NCBI GenBank assembly: GCA_902363625.1
Contig: CABJAS010000006.1
Coordinates: 199,455 to 263,454 of the forward strand
From: Clostridiaceae bacterium
GTDB taxonomy: Bacteria; Bacillota_I; Bacilli_A; Erysipelotrichales; Coprobacillaceae
Direction: 5' to 3'
DNA length: 64,000 bases
Shown here: in pieces, positions 44,593 to 53,881 of the stretch
Layout: every line of letters begins with the position of its first letter
How positions within the stretch are numbered: position 1 is the stretch's first letter
Position numbers and translations under genes: made by a program
The notes under the pieces: generated by a model
What the model saw: only the letters and a program-made list of their open reading frames with translations
Told to the model about the DNA's origin: nothing
The model's database searches: none

Positions 44593-45347
44593 TAGAAGTT
44601 AAACAAGTGACTAAAACCTATGATCAATTCCCTGTACTTAATGAAATTGATGTTTGTCTGCCAGAAGAAAAGATCATTGCCTTTATTGGCAGCAATGGAA
44701 CCGGAAAATCTACACTTCTCTCAATTATCGGGAGAACATTAGAGAAAAATGGCGGTCACGTCTATATTGATGAGATCGAGCTATCCTTATGGAAAAGTCA
44801 GGAATTGGCAAAACACCTTTCAATCCTTCAGCAAGCACAGCAGTCGATTATCCGTTTAACTGTTGAGGAATTAGTAGGATTTGGACGTTTTCCTCACAGT
44901 CAGGGAAGATTAAGTCAAGAAGATCGTCAGCATATTGATAAAGCTATCGCCTATTTAGAGCTTGATCATTTAAGAACACGCTACTTAGATGAGCTAAGCG
45001 GCGGACAAAGACAGCTTGCTTATATTGCTATGGTATTAGCACAGGATAGTCATTACATTTTCTTAGACGAACCCCTTAACAATTTAGATATGAAACATGC
45101 GACACAGATCATGAAAGTCTTGCGCAAATTAGTTGACGAACTGCATAAAACCGTTTTAGTCGTCATTCACGATATTAATTTTGTTTCTTACTACAGCGAT
45201 CACATCATTGCCTTAAAAAAAGGAAAGATCATCGCTCAGGGAAGTACGGATGAAATTATTCGTCCGGAAGTATTAAAAGAGATTTATGATATAGAAATGA
45301 CCATCAAAGAGATTGATGGCAAAAGATTTTGTTTATATTTTGAATAG
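44589..45347 (+). CDS. yclP: Siderophore ABC ATPase (YclP-like)
   Basis: 252 residues. Walker A FIGSNGTGKSTLL, Q-loop LQQAQ, signature LSGGQRQLAYIAM, Walker B YIFLDEPLNNLD and switch His VIHDINF. Typical FecE/FhuC-type importer ATPase. Overlaps the second permease by 4 bp. Powers uptake of the ferric siderophore bound by the downstream lipoprotein. Confidence 0.9.
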   Translation: MIEVKQVTKTYDQFPVLNEIDVCLPEEKIIAFIGSNGTGKSTLLSIIGRTLEKNGGHVYIDEIELSLWKSQELAKHLSILQQAQQSIIRLTVEELVGFGRFPHSQGRLSQEDRQHIDKAIAYLELDHLRTRYLDELSGGQRQLAYIAMVLAQDSHYIFLDEPLNNLDMKHATQIMKVLRKLVDELHKTVLVVIHDINFVSYYSDHIIALKKGKIIAQGSTDEIIRPEVLKEIYDIEMTIKEIDGKRFCLYFE

Positions 45348-45357
45348 GAGCCTAACA

Positions 45358-46293
45358 ATGAAAAAACATATAAAAAAAATATTAACGTGTACCCTTGCTT
45401 TATTGATGGCATTCGTATTAGCAGGATGTCAAAGCAGCCCTGAAAAAACACCGTCAGAACAAAGCATGACCATTGAACACCTTAAAGGAACAGCTGTAAT
45501 CAATGGAGAAGTAAATAAAGCAGCAGTCTTTGATTTTGGTTTCTTAGACACCATGAAAGTGATGGGAATCGACACCGAATTGGCATTGCCAATAAGCAGT
45601 CTGCCGAATTATTTATCTGAATATAAGAACGCAGTAAATGCAGGGGGTATCAAGGAACCGGATTTAGAAGCCTTATATACATTTCAGCCGGATGTCATTG
45701 TTATTTCCGGCAGACAAAGTGATTATTATGATGAATTAAGCAAGATTGCTCCTACTGTTTATGTTGAAGTAAATGCAGAGACATATTTAGAGGACGTTAA
45801 AAAGAATACTGAAATTGCCGCAAAAATCTTTAATGCTGAAGATGCTGCAAATAAAGCGATCCAAGATTTAGAAGCACAGGTTGAAGAAGCGAAAACAACA
45901 GTCGGTTCAACCGATCAAAAGGCTTTAATCCTTCTGACAAACGATGGAAATATTTCAGCCTATGGAGCCGGATCTCGTTTTGGTTTAATTCATGACCTTT
46001 TAGGAATTCCAACAGCGGATTCAACAATCACTGTGTCTACTCATGGACAAAGTGTCAACTATGAATATATCGCTAAAATCAATCCGGATATTCTTTACGT
46101 TGTCGACCGTACACAAATCGTAGGGGGAACCACAACAACAAACACAACCTTGGATAATGATCTGGTTAAACAAACAAAGGCTTATCAAAACCAGCAGATC
46201 ATTAGCTTAACCCCGGATTACTGGTACTTATCAAGCGGTGGCTTACTATCAGTTTCTGAAATGATTAAAGAAGCGACTGCCCCCTTTAAATAA
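45358..46293 (+). CDS. yclQ: Petrobactin-type siderophore-binding lipoprotein (YclQ-like)
   Basis: 311 residues from ATG 45358 (AGGAG ribosome binding site; the frame is open further upstream but this start gives a proper signal). Lipoprotein signal with lipobox LAGC at about residues 20-24. Periplasmic-binding fold type III. Stretches characteristic of Bacillus YclQ are present: VFDFGFLDTMKVMGI, VISGRQSDYYDELSKIAPT, STHGQSVNYEYIAKINPD, VVDRTQIVGG and YWYLSSGGLLSVSEMIKE. YclQ binds ferric petrobactin and its catecholate precursors. No siderophore biosynthesis genes are in the window, so it may scavenge foreign siderophores or catechols. Confidence 0.88.
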   Translation: MKKHIKKILTCTLALLMAFVLAGCQSSPEKTPSEQSMTIEHLKGTAVINGEVNKAAVFDFGFLDTMKVMGIDTELALPISSLPNYLSEYKNAVNAGGIKEPDLEALYTFQPDVIVISGRQSDYYDELSKIAPTVYVEVNAETYLEDVKKNTEIAAKIFNAEDAANKAIQDLEAQVEEAKTTVGSTDQKALILLTNDGNISAYGAGSRFGLIHDLLGIPTADSTITVSTHGQSVNYEYIAKINPDILYVVDRTQIVGGTTTTNTTLDNDLVKQTKAYQNQQIISLTPDYWYLSSGGLLSVSEMIKEATAPFK

Positions 46294-46296
46294 ACA

Positions 46297-46331
46297 AAAA
46301 TCAGGCGTTGATTTATTGCCTGATTTTTTAC
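46297..46331. terminator. Bidirectional terminator between ycl operon and ROK gene
   Basis: AAAATCAGGC...GCCTGATTTT, ten pairs, T-runs on both strands. Confidence 0.85.
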
Positions 46332-47308
46332 ATTATTTTTTTCTTTAATAAAGAAAGGGTTAATTGTATGATACCCTTTAAAATCTGATCTTCTTTACTT
46401 TCAATCAGAACCAAGCGTGGAAGATGAGCTTTAGGAATATAGCGTTCCATCTTTAAAGCAATATAGTCCAAATCTTTTTGCTGATAACCGCTGATACCAA
46501 TAATCGCCGGATTGATAATTGCCGCTATGGAGGTACAGATTTTAACTAAAAGATCTACCTGCTGTTTCACACTGAGATCAAAGACTTGACGCATTCCCTC
46601 TTCTGGGTAATACATAATTTCTCCCGCAAAATTGCTTGCTCCCTTTAATAACTGCCCATTAGCATAGATTCCTGCCCCTAACCCACGATCGATCAAAACG
46701 ATACCTTTATCCGCTTCCTCGGGAACCAAAGCGGCATAACCTAAGACCGCCAAATTCAAATCGTTTTCAATGACGGTTGGCACTTTGAATAAGGCTTGCA
46801 AACGTTTGGGCAGGTTGCCGAGTTCAAAGACATAATCATTGGCGTTATGAATATGATCATCTTCAAGAATCCCGGCAATGCTGATGCCGATCGCTTTGAT
46901 ATTGGGATAATCTTTAAACAGGATATCCACCTGTGCCTCGACTTTATCATCATGATACTCTTTTTCTTCTGTAATCAATGAATACACCACATTTCCAGAT
47001 AAGTCCACAATGCGATAATCCATTTTAACGTAATCCTCTTCCTGCATGGTAATGATCGTTAAAACCAATTCATGCTGTTCATTGATATAAAAGCGTTTTG
47101 CTCGGCGTCCCCCCGTCGATTCGCAATCAATGACATTTTTTATTTCCCCACTATCCATCAAGATTTTAAGTATGTTTGTACATGATGCCAATGAAAGTTC
47201 AGTGGCAGTGCAAATCTCATTTTTAGTTAACCCATTGTTTTTTAATAGAGCGCTCCTTACTAATTCAATATTCATCTTACGAATGTTCATCGTATTATTT
47301 ACTGTCAT
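46328..47308 (-). CDS. ROK-family transcriptional repressor
   Basis: 326 residues from ATG 47308 (AGAGG upstream; a GTG three codons earlier is open). N-terminal winged HTH (about 10-60) with LTKNEICTATELSLASCTNIL, then an actin-fold ROK domain: IKAIGISIAGI, a kinase-like ENDLNLAVLG, and GIVLIDRGLGAGI (usual DGIGAGI, changed to R-G-L-G). The Cys-rich zinc motif of sugar kinases (GHxxxxxxxxxCxCGxxGC) is missing, and the C-terminal half is short, so it is a regulator without kinase activity. Divergent from the SDR epimerase gene at 47457, which is its likely target. Confidence 0.82.
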   Translation of the reverse strand: MTVNNTMNIRKMNIELVRSALLKNNGLTKNEICTATELSLASCTNILKILMDSGEIKNVIDCESTGGRRAKRFYINEQHELVLTIITMQEEDYVKMDYRIVDLSGNVVYSLITEEKEYHDDKVEAQVDILFKDYPNIKAIGISIAGILEDDHIHNANDYVFELGNLPKRLQALFKVPTVIENDLNLAVLGYAALVPEEADKGIVLIDRGLGAGIYANGQLLKGASNFAGEIMYYPEEGMRQVFDLSVKQQVDLLVKICTSIAAIINPAIIGISGYQQKDLDYIALKMERYIPKAHLPRLVLIESKEDQILKGIIQLTLSLLKKKIM

Positions 47309-47456
47309 TTCCCACACCTCTTTTCATTATTCTATCATAGAAATCAAAAACACCAATTTCTTTTCTATCCATGAAATAAATTATATCATTCATATCATAA
47401 CACATATAAAATGACTTAAGATTATGCTATAATGGGGGCGAAACAGGGAGGAACAT

Positions 47457-48395
47457 ATGAAAAGAAAAATTTTGATTATGGGTGGCAGTTATTTTATCGG
47501 TAAGAGCATTGCCGAAACATTCAGTCAGTTTGGAGATGACGTGTATGTCTTAAATCGCGGCACTCGACCATTACATGATTCAAAAATCAAGGAGCTTGTT
47601 TGTGACCGTGAAGATCAGGAACAATTAAAAAAGATCTTGGATGATCATCATTTTGAAGTCGTTATTGATGTCAGTGCAACAAATAAAAAGCATTCACAGT
47701 ATTTAATCGAAGCCTTACACACCGATCAGTTAGCTTCTTTTATCTTTATAAGTTCTAGTGCCGTTTATGATGTAGAAAACCTTTCTATTCCTTATAAGGT
47801 CAGTGATCCATTAGGGGAAAACAGCTATTGGGGAGATTATGGAACTAATAAAATCGAAGCGGAAACATATTTGAAAACACAGCTGACAAATAGTCAAATC
47901 ATTATCTTGCGACCGCCATATGTTTATGGGGAAAATAATTATGCACAGCGTGAAAGTTTTATCTTTGACCATCTTGTGCATCATCAGCCAATTATTATAC
48001 CCAATCAGGGAGATACCTTACTCCAGTTCATCTATACACACGATCTTGCGAAAATCTGCTTAGATCTTTCTTTAAAGAAATTAGATCATCTTTCTATTTA
48101 TAACGTAGGAAATAAAAAGCCATTATCCATTAAAGAATGGATTTTATGTCTTAGCAAAGTCGCTAAAAAGGAACCTATCTTTAAAGAATTCGATTACCTA
48201 AAACATGGGTATACAATTCGAGATTTCTTTCCTTTCCATGATTATGACAATGTCTTAGAAATTAATATTGATTTTGATGAGACTTTGTTTATTGAAGGGG
48301 CACAGATTGCTTTTGACTGGTACCAAAGGACGCCTATTGAATTTAAAAAGAATGTGCGTGAAAATGAAGAAGAAATTATAAATAAATACTTTTAA
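47457..48395 (+). CDS. NAD-dependent epimerase/dehydratase (extended SDR)
   Basis: 312 residues. Rossmann start KILIMGGSYFIGKSIA (GxxxxIG), Asp/Asn at the end of the second strand (VLNRGT), SSSAVYD for the active-site Ser, and YGTNKIEAE giving the YxxxK pair near residue 140. Extended SDR proteins of this type act on nucleotide sugars or similar. Preceded by a TATAAT -10 box at 47434 and GGAGG. Divergent from the ROK repressor, followed by a terminator. Confidence 0.85.
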   Translation: MKRKILIMGGSYFIGKSIAETFSQFGDDVYVLNRGTRPLHDSKIKELVCDREDQEQLKKILDDHHFEVVIDVSATNKKHSQYLIEALHTDQLASFIFISSSAVYDVENLSIPYKVSDPLGENSYWGDYGTNKIEAETYLKTQLTNSQIIILRPPYVYGENNYAQRESFIFDHLVHHQPIIIPNQGDTLLQFIYTHDLAKICLDLSLKKLDHLSIYNVGNKKPLSIKEWILCLSKVAKKEPIFKEFDYLKHGYTIRDFFPFHDYDNVLEINIDFDETLFIEGAQIAFDWYQRTPIEFKKNVRENEEEIINKYF

Positions 48396-48400
48396 TATTG

Positions 48401-48428
48401 ATGTGTTCTTAATTGAACACATTTTTTA
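48401..48428 (+). terminator. Terminator after SDR gene
   Basis: ATGTGTTC...GAACACAT followed by TTTTTT. Confidence 0.8.
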
Positions 48429-48489
48429 TTTATATTTCTTTGTATACAATTTAATTTATGGTACACTATCAAAGAAAAGGAGTAAGTGC

Positions 48490-49824
48490 ATGAAAAACAA
48501 TAAACAATATGGATTATTCACCGCCATTACGATGATCATTGGGATCTGTATTGGTTCAGGAATATTCTTTAAAAGTGACAATATACTAGTAGCGACTAAC
48601 GGAAGTATCTTTCTTGGGGTGTGCCTGTTTGCTTTAGCCGCTTTTTCGATTATCTTTGGCAGTTTAACCATCGGTCAGCTCGCCAGTCGCAGTGAAAATC
48701 CCGGTGGGATGATTACCTATGCTCAGGATTTTATCGGTGATCAGGCGGCATGCAGCTTTGGCTGGTTTCAGACCTTTATCTACTATCCGACAATTACTGT
48801 CGTAGTAGCTTGGGTGATTGGCGTTTATACGGGAATACTATTTCACTTAAATGCTTCATTGGAATTAGAAATTATGATCGGTTTAGTTTTTCTAACCTTA
48901 TGTTTTATTTATAATGTTGTTAGTCCGATGATAGGAAAAACTATTCAAAACGGAGCGACAATCGTTAAAATGATTCCTTTATTTCTATTAGGAATATTAG
49001 GGATGCTGTTTGGTGATCCGATCGGCGGATTGACACATATAAGTACCAATGAACTTTTCTCGGTGACGTGGCTGAGTGCTTTGGGACCGATTGCGTATTC
49101 TTATGATGGCTGGATCGTTTCTACCTCCATTGCCCATGAAGTGAAGGATTCTAAAAAAACATTGCCACGTGCATTAACGATTGCCCCTTTAATTATCTTA
49201 ATTATCTATGTCACCTATTTTGTCGGAATCTCCTCTTATTTAGGACCTCAGAATGTTATGGCTTTAGGAGATCAGCATGTCAGTGTGGCAGCCAGTCAGT
49301 TAGTTGGCGTACAATTTTCTAAAATGATCGTAATTTTTGTGATTATTTCAGTCATGGGAACGGTAAATGGGTTAGTGACCGGTTTTATTCGTACCCCCTA
49401 CTCTTTGGCATTAAGAGAGACTATGATGCCCTTTTCCAAGAAACTCTCTGCTGGAATATCCCATCATGGCGTTCCGATCTATTCTGCTGTTTTTGCCTAT
49501 GTATTAGCTGTCTTTTGGATGTTTGTCCATTACATCTGTGCGAAATACCATCTATTGCCTAACAGTGATGTATCTGAAATTTCTATCGCTATTTCTTATC
49601 TTCTTTACATCATGCTTTATTATCAGGTATATCGTTTATATAAAGCTAAAGAGATTACCAGTAAATTTAAAGGGATTATCTGTCCCCTTTTAGCGACGGT
49701 GGGTTCATTGATTATTTTATCCGGAGGAATTCAAAGCTCACTGTTTATCTATTACTTGATTTTTTGTTTAACGATTATGCTGTTAGGGCGTTATTATTAC
49801 AAAAAAAATTCTAAAGTTGTATAG
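48490..49824 (+). CDS. APC-family amino-acid permease (LAT/SteT-like)
   Basis: 444 residues from ATG 48490, which has AAAAGGAG at 9 nt; an open frame further upstream covers the terminator and promoter and is not used. About twelve membrane segments. Segment 1 contains IGICIGSGIFF, the GSGIF substrate-carboxylate motif of APC transporters. YDGWIVSTSIAHEVKDSKKTLPRAL is the segment 6-7 region with the conserved E-x-K-x-x-x-K-x-x-P-R signature. Probably a neutral amino-acid exchanger; the substrate is unknown. Confidence 0.87.
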   Translation: MKNNKQYGLFTAITMIIGICIGSGIFFKSDNILVATNGSIFLGVCLFALAAFSIIFGSLTIGQLASRSENPGGMITYAQDFIGDQAACSFGWFQTFIYYPTITVVVAWVIGVYTGILFHLNASLELEIMIGLVFLTLCFIYNVVSPMIGKTIQNGATIVKMIPLFLLGILGMLFGDPIGGLTHISTNELFSVTWLSALGPIAYSYDGWIVSTSIAHEVKDSKKTLPRALTIAPLIILIIYVTYFVGISSYLGPQNVMALGDQHVSVAASQLVGVQFSKMIVIFVIISVMGTVNGLVTGFIRTPYSLALRETMMPFSKKLSAGISHHGVPIYSAVFAYVLAVFWMFVHYICAKYHLLPNSDVSEISIAISYLLYIMLYYQVYRLYKAKEITSKFKGIICPLLATVGSLIILSGGIQSSLFIYYLIFCLTIMLLGRYYYKKNSKVV

Positions 49825-49845
49825 CAAATGTTATACAATTTTTTA
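49815..49845 (+). terminator. Terminator after APC permease
   Basis: TTGTATA...TATACAA stem followed by TTTTTTAT, overlapping the stop codon. Confidence 0.7.
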
Positions 49846-49927
49846 TTTACTGATTTCTAATTCTGATACAGCGTGGACAAACAGATTAAATTGAGCTAAA
49901 GTGATATTATAGAAAAGAGGTTATCAC

Positions 49928-51415
49928 ATGGAAACATATATTATGGCGATTGATCAAGGGACAACCAGTACTAGAGCCATTCTTTTTGATAAAAAGACAC
50001 AGGTGATTGGAATCGCGCAAAAAGAATTAGATAATTTTTATCCACAGCCGGGCTGGGTTGAACAAGATGCTAATGATATTTGGGCAAGTGTTGTCGGGGT
50101 AATGTTTGAAGTACTGGCAAAAACCGGAGTCAAAGCTAAACAGATTGCCGCAATCGGAATGACCAATCAAAGAGAAACAACTGTCGTTTGGGATAAAGCA
50201 ACCGGAAAACCGATTTATAATGCGATTGTCTGGCAATCACGTCAAAGTGATCGCTATACTCAGCAATTAAAAGAGGAAAGCAAAGAACCATGGATCAAAC
50301 AAAAAACCGGGTTATTATTGGATCCTTATTTTAGTGCCAGTAAAATTCGCTTTATCTTAGATGAAACCCATTCACAGCAAAGAGCCGAAGAAGGAGAGCT
50401 GCTTTTTGGTACGATTGATACTTGGCTATTGTATAAATTAACAGAAGGTAAACAGCATATGAGTGATGTATCGAATGCGTCACGTACACTATTAATGAAC
50501 TTAGAGACGTTGGATTATGATGAAGAATTGCTCACATTATGGAACATTCCTCGCTGCATGCTCCCTACAATCGTAGACACCAGCAGGATCTATGGGTATT
50601 GTGAGGGGTTATTTGACACACAGATTCCAATCTGCAGCATTGTCGGGGATCAGCAGGCGGCTTTATTTGGGCAGACCTGCTTTACAGCCGGAGATGTAAA
50701 AAACACCTATGGAACCGGCTGCTTCCTATTAATGAACACAGAAGATCATATCATTCATTCTAAAAATGGTTTAGTGACTTCGGTTGGCTGGCGCATTAAC
50801 GGAAAAGTCAGTTATGTGTTAGAAGGAAGTGTCTTTATTGCCGGAGCCGCTGTACAATGGCTAAGAGACGGCTTGAAAATTATTCGCAGTGCAAATGAAA
50901 GTGAAGAGCGTGCACGTCTTGTTGCTGATAATGACGGGGTATATGTTGTCCCATCCTTTACCGGATTGGGCGCTCCTTACTGGAAACCTCATGTTAAAGG
51001 GGCGATTTACGGACTGACACGAGGAACAAAGCAGGAGCATATCATTCGTGCAACATTGGAATCGTTAGCTTATCAAACCTCAGATGTCATTTCCGCTATG
51101 AAAGAGGATGCTGACTTGCAGCTAAATGAATTGAAGGTCGATGGGGGTGCTTCCATGAATCAATTCCTGCTGCAATTTCAAAGTGATATTTTAAATATTC
51201 CGGTTAAACCTGCCGTTATTCAAGAGACAACAGCATTGGGAGCAGCCTATTTAGCCGGTTTAGCCATTGGCTATTGGAAAGATCAAAATGAGATCTGTCA
51301 GCTATGTCTTAGCGGAACCATTTATCAGCCAAAAATGGAAGAAAAAGATAGGGCGGATAAATTGAAACAGTGGGATAAAGCGATTCAAGCTACGATACTT
51401 TTTGGTGAAGAATAA
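49928..51415 (+). CDS. glpK: Glycerol kinase
   Basis: 495 residues, the standard GlpK length. IMAIDQGTTSTRAILFD is the N-terminal phosphate-binding loop; GMTNQRETTVVWDK, GTIDTWLLYKLT, NASRTLLMN and GDQQAALFGQ (catalytic Asp region), NTYGTGCFLL and the C-terminal DGGASMNQFLLQFQSDIL are FGGY/GlpK signatures. A His for EI/HPr phosphorylation in Firmicutes lies in the region around residue 230; here it reads GYCEGLFDTQIPIC with no clear His, so PTS activation may be lost. ATP plus glycerol gives glycerol-3-phosphate. No glpF or glpD adjoins. Confidence 0.95.
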   Translation: METYIMAIDQGTTSTRAILFDKKTQVIGIAQKELDNFYPQPGWVEQDANDIWASVVGVMFEVLAKTGVKAKQIAAIGMTNQRETTVVWDKATGKPIYNAIVWQSRQSDRYTQQLKEESKEPWIKQKTGLLLDPYFSASKIRFILDETHSQQRAEEGELLFGTIDTWLLYKLTEGKQHMSDVSNASRTLLMNLETLDYDEELLTLWNIPRCMLPTIVDTSRIYGYCEGLFDTQIPICSIVGDQQAALFGQTCFTAGDVKNTYGTGCFLLMNTEDHIIHSKNGLVTSVGWRINGKVSYVLEGSVFIAGAAVQWLRDGLKIIRSANESEERARLVADNDGVYVVPSFTGLGAPYWKPHVKGAIYGLTRGTKQEHIIRATLESLAYQTSDVISAMKEDADLQLNELKVDGGASMNQFLLQFQSDILNIPVKPAVIQETTALGAAYLAGLAIGYWKDQNEICQLCLSGTIYQPKMEEKDRADKLKQWDKAIQATILFGEE

Positions 51416-51474
51416 AAATATGTTAACACCTGAGCCTATTTTGGAGTATGATAAAGTTAATGGAGGAATAAATT

Positions 51475-52602
51475 ATGGAAAAATCAAAGGTATATTATAC
51501 AGACTTACGTGCTCGTCCGGGTACAAGTCTGCCGCAAAAGTTGGAAAAGTTAATTCGTAAAGCCGGGATCGGTGATATTGACTTTGACAAAAAGATGGTC
51601 GCTATCAAGATTCACTTCGGCGAACCGGGCAATCTTTCTTATTTAAGACCTAATTATGCCAAGGTGGTTGCAGATGTCGTTAAATCATTGGGTGGTTCAC
51701 CGTTCCTGACAGACTGCAACACATTGTATGTAGGACGCAGAAAAAATGCGTTAGACCATCTTGAAGCAGCTTATGAAAATGGATTTTCTCCTTTTTCTAC
51801 AGGATGCCACGTTATTATCGGAGATGGTTTAAAAGGAACCGATGATATCGAAGTACCTGTCGAGGGCGGAGAATTAGTAAAGAACGCTAAAATAGGTCGT
51901 GCTGTAATGGATGCCGATGTTTTTATTACCCTAAGTCATTTTAAAGGTCATGAATTAACCGGTTTTGGCGGTTGTTTAAAGAATGTCGGAATGGGCTGCG
52001 GAAGCCGTGCCGGAAAAATGGAACAGCATAATTCCGGAAAACCGACTGTCGACCACAGTAAATGTGTAGGCTGTCGTTTCTGTGCCAAAAATTGTGCACA
52101 CGGAGCTATCAGTTTTGGGCAAGACCATAAAGCAACGATTGATCACAGTAAATGCGTGGGCTGCGGACGCTGCTTAGGATCATGTAATTATGACGCTATT
52201 CACAATGATAATGACAGTGCCGTAGACGATTTAAGCAAAAAAATCGCAGAATATTCAAAAGCCGTATTAGATGGCAGACCTGCTTTCCACATCAATTTAG
52301 TCATTGATGTTTCCCCTTACTGTGATTGCCACGGAGAAAATGACTTGCCAATCATTCCTGATGTGGGAATGTTTGCCAGCTTTGATCCGGTAGCTTTAGA
52401 TCAGGCATGTGCTGATGCCTGCAATCGTATGGCACCGATCCAAGGAAGCCTGCTTGATGACAACACACATGAGGAAGGCTTCTGCGACCATCATGACCAT
52501 TTCAAGAATACAACCCCTATTACCGATTGGAAGGTATGTTTGGAGCATGCCGAAAAGCTTGGTTTAGGTCACCGTGAATATGAGATTGTTGAAGTAAAAT
52601 AA
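51475..52602 (+). CDS. DUF362 protein with two [4Fe-4S] clusters
   Basis: 375 residues. Residues 1-180 form the DUF362 domain (VAIKIHFGEPGN, DCNTLYVGRR, SHFKGHELTGFGGCLKNVGMG). Two ferredoxin motifs follow: KCVGCRFCAKNCAHGAI and KCVGCGRCLGSCNYDAI, i.e. two C-x2-C-x2-C-x3-C-type sets near residues 200-240. The last part has conserved PxxGMFASFDPVALDQAC. An iron-sulphur protein, common in anaerobes, of unknown biochemical role. A putative promoter TTAACA-18-TATGAT lies at 51423-51452. Confidence 0.88.
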   Translation: MEKSKVYYTDLRARPGTSLPQKLEKLIRKAGIGDIDFDKKMVAIKIHFGEPGNLSYLRPNYAKVVADVVKSLGGSPFLTDCNTLYVGRRKNALDHLEAAYENGFSPFSTGCHVIIGDGLKGTDDIEVPVEGGELVKNAKIGRAVMDADVFITLSHFKGHELTGFGGCLKNVGMGCGSRAGKMEQHNSGKPTVDHSKCVGCRFCAKNCAHGAISFGQDHKATIDHSKCVGCGRCLGSCNYDAIHNDNDSAVDDLSKKIAEYSKAVLDGRPAFHINLVIDVSPYCDCHGENDLPIIPDVGMFASFDPVALDQACADACNRMAPIQGSLLDDNTHEEGFCDHHDHFKNTTPITDWKVCLEHAEKLGLGHREYEIVEVK

Positions 52603-52606
52603 AAAA

Positions 52607-52682
52607 GGTCAATAAGCTCTATTGACGTGATAACCTCCTAACAGACAGTAAAAATAATTGAACTGTCTAAAGGAGGTTTTTA
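52607..52682. terminator. Convergent terminator pair
   Basis: For the minus strand: GTCAATA...TATTGAC (52609-52626) followed by TTTTTT. For the plus strand: a tall hairpin AACCTCC + AGACAGT / ACTGTCT + GGAGGTT (52632-52678) followed by TTTTT. They separate DUF362 from the convergent M20 gene. Confidence 0.8.
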
Positions 52683-52710
52683 TATCTGATCAAGAACTCA
52701 TTGACTTTTG

Positions 52711-53871
52711 TTATTTGATAATAGTTGGATCTAAATAAACTTGTAATGCGGTATACGCCATTGTCTTGACTGCAATCGCCAGAGTTTGGTAAGCCAGTGT
52801 TCCACTGACACAGTTCAAGAAATCCTCATTATGTGCATAAGCAGGAGGATTCGCTCCCGTATTCAACTCAATATAGCAAGTCGGACATACATGAGAGACA
52901 TTGCCAATATCACTTGACCCTGATGCATTCTCATCGTTTTCCACGAAATCTGTAACGCCTAAATCTTCCATCGTTGTTTTCGCTAAAGCTTTCAAGCCTT
53001 GATGATTAATCAAATCATCATAAGAATTTTCAAAATGGCGATAAGATAGTTTAGCCCCTGTCATTAATTCAGCTCCTTTTGCACAATTAATGACTTTTTG
53101 CGTTAATTCATCCAGATATGCTCTTTTTTTAGCACGGATATAAAACTGACATTGTGCTTTGTTAGGCACTGTATTTGCTGCCTGTCCGCCATTAGTAATG
53201 ATCCCATGTACACGAGCATCGGGCTGCATATGCTGACGCAATGCATTGATCCCGGCATAAGTTAATTGTACAGCATCCAAAGCATTAGTCCCACGTTCCG
53301 GATAAGCCGCCGCATGTGCAGCTACTCCTTCAAAATTAAATTCAATCGAATCAATCGCTAAGGTCACAACATTTAAATTATTTTCTGCTCCTAAGTGCAT
53401 CTGAAAAGCCGCATCAATATCATCGAAGGCACCACGATCAACTAAATCACATTTCCCACCTGTTGTTTCTTCTGCGGGTGTCCCGATAAACACAATCGTT
53501 CCGTTGAAATGATCTTTTAGCTGACTTAACACTACACACGCTCCATAAGTAGAAGCAGCAATCCAGTTATGCCCACAGGCATGCGCTGTCTGATCTCCCG
53601 ATTCACCATATCCCGGCAGGGCATCATATTCCGCTAAAAAGGCAATCTTCGGTCCTTTTCCGCAATTTAACTCTGCCCTAAAAGCTGTTGGCAAATCTAA
53701 ATAAGGATAGGTAACTTCAAAGCCATATTGACTAATCTTATCCACAAGGTATTGCGAAGACATATATTCTTCATTTCCCAATTCCGGATGTGCATAAATA
53801 TAATCATTGACTTCTTTAAATTCTTCCAGTAATTCCTCTGTTTTCGTATATACACATTCTTTTAATTCCAT
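52711..53871 (-). CDS. M20-family amidohydrolase (AbgB-like)
   Basis: 386 residues from ATG 53871 with AGGAGG 7 nt upstream. Metal site residues of M20D peptidases are visible: ESGDQTAHACGHNW (His/Cys-Gly-His), PAEETTGGK (Glu pair) and AAFQMHLG (His). A dimerisation/lid domain spans about 170-290. These enzymes hydrolyse N-acyl amino acids or aminoacyl amides in the cytosol. It starts 10 bp after the YfcC transporter, under the lysine riboswitch, so a lysine conjugate or acetyl-diaminopimelate-like substrate that yields lysine is a reasonable guess. Confidence 0.87.
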   Translation of the reverse strand: MELKECVYTKTEELLEEFKEVNDYIYAHPELGNEEYMSSQYLVDKISQYGFEVTYPYLDLPTAFRAELNCGKGPKIAFLAEYDALPGYGESGDQTAHACGHNWIAASTYGACVVLSQLKDHFNGTIVFIGTPAEETTGGKCDLVDRGAFDDIDAAFQMHLGAENNLNVVTLAIDSIEFNFEGVAAHAAAYPERGTNALDAVQLTYAGINALRQHMQPDARVHGIITNGGQAANTVPNKAQCQFYIRAKKRAYLDELTQKVINCAKGAELMTGAKLSYRHFENSYDDLINHQGLKALAKTTMEDLGVTDFVENDENASGSSDIGNVSHVCPTCYIELNTGANPPAYAHNEDFLNCVSGTLAYQTLAIAVKTMAYTALQVYLDPTIIK

Positions 53872-53881
53872 ATCGAGCCTC

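Noticed and set aside
48403..48489. N-terminal extension of the APC permease
   Set aside because: The extra codons cover a terminator and promoter, and a proper ribosome binding site precedes ATG 48490.
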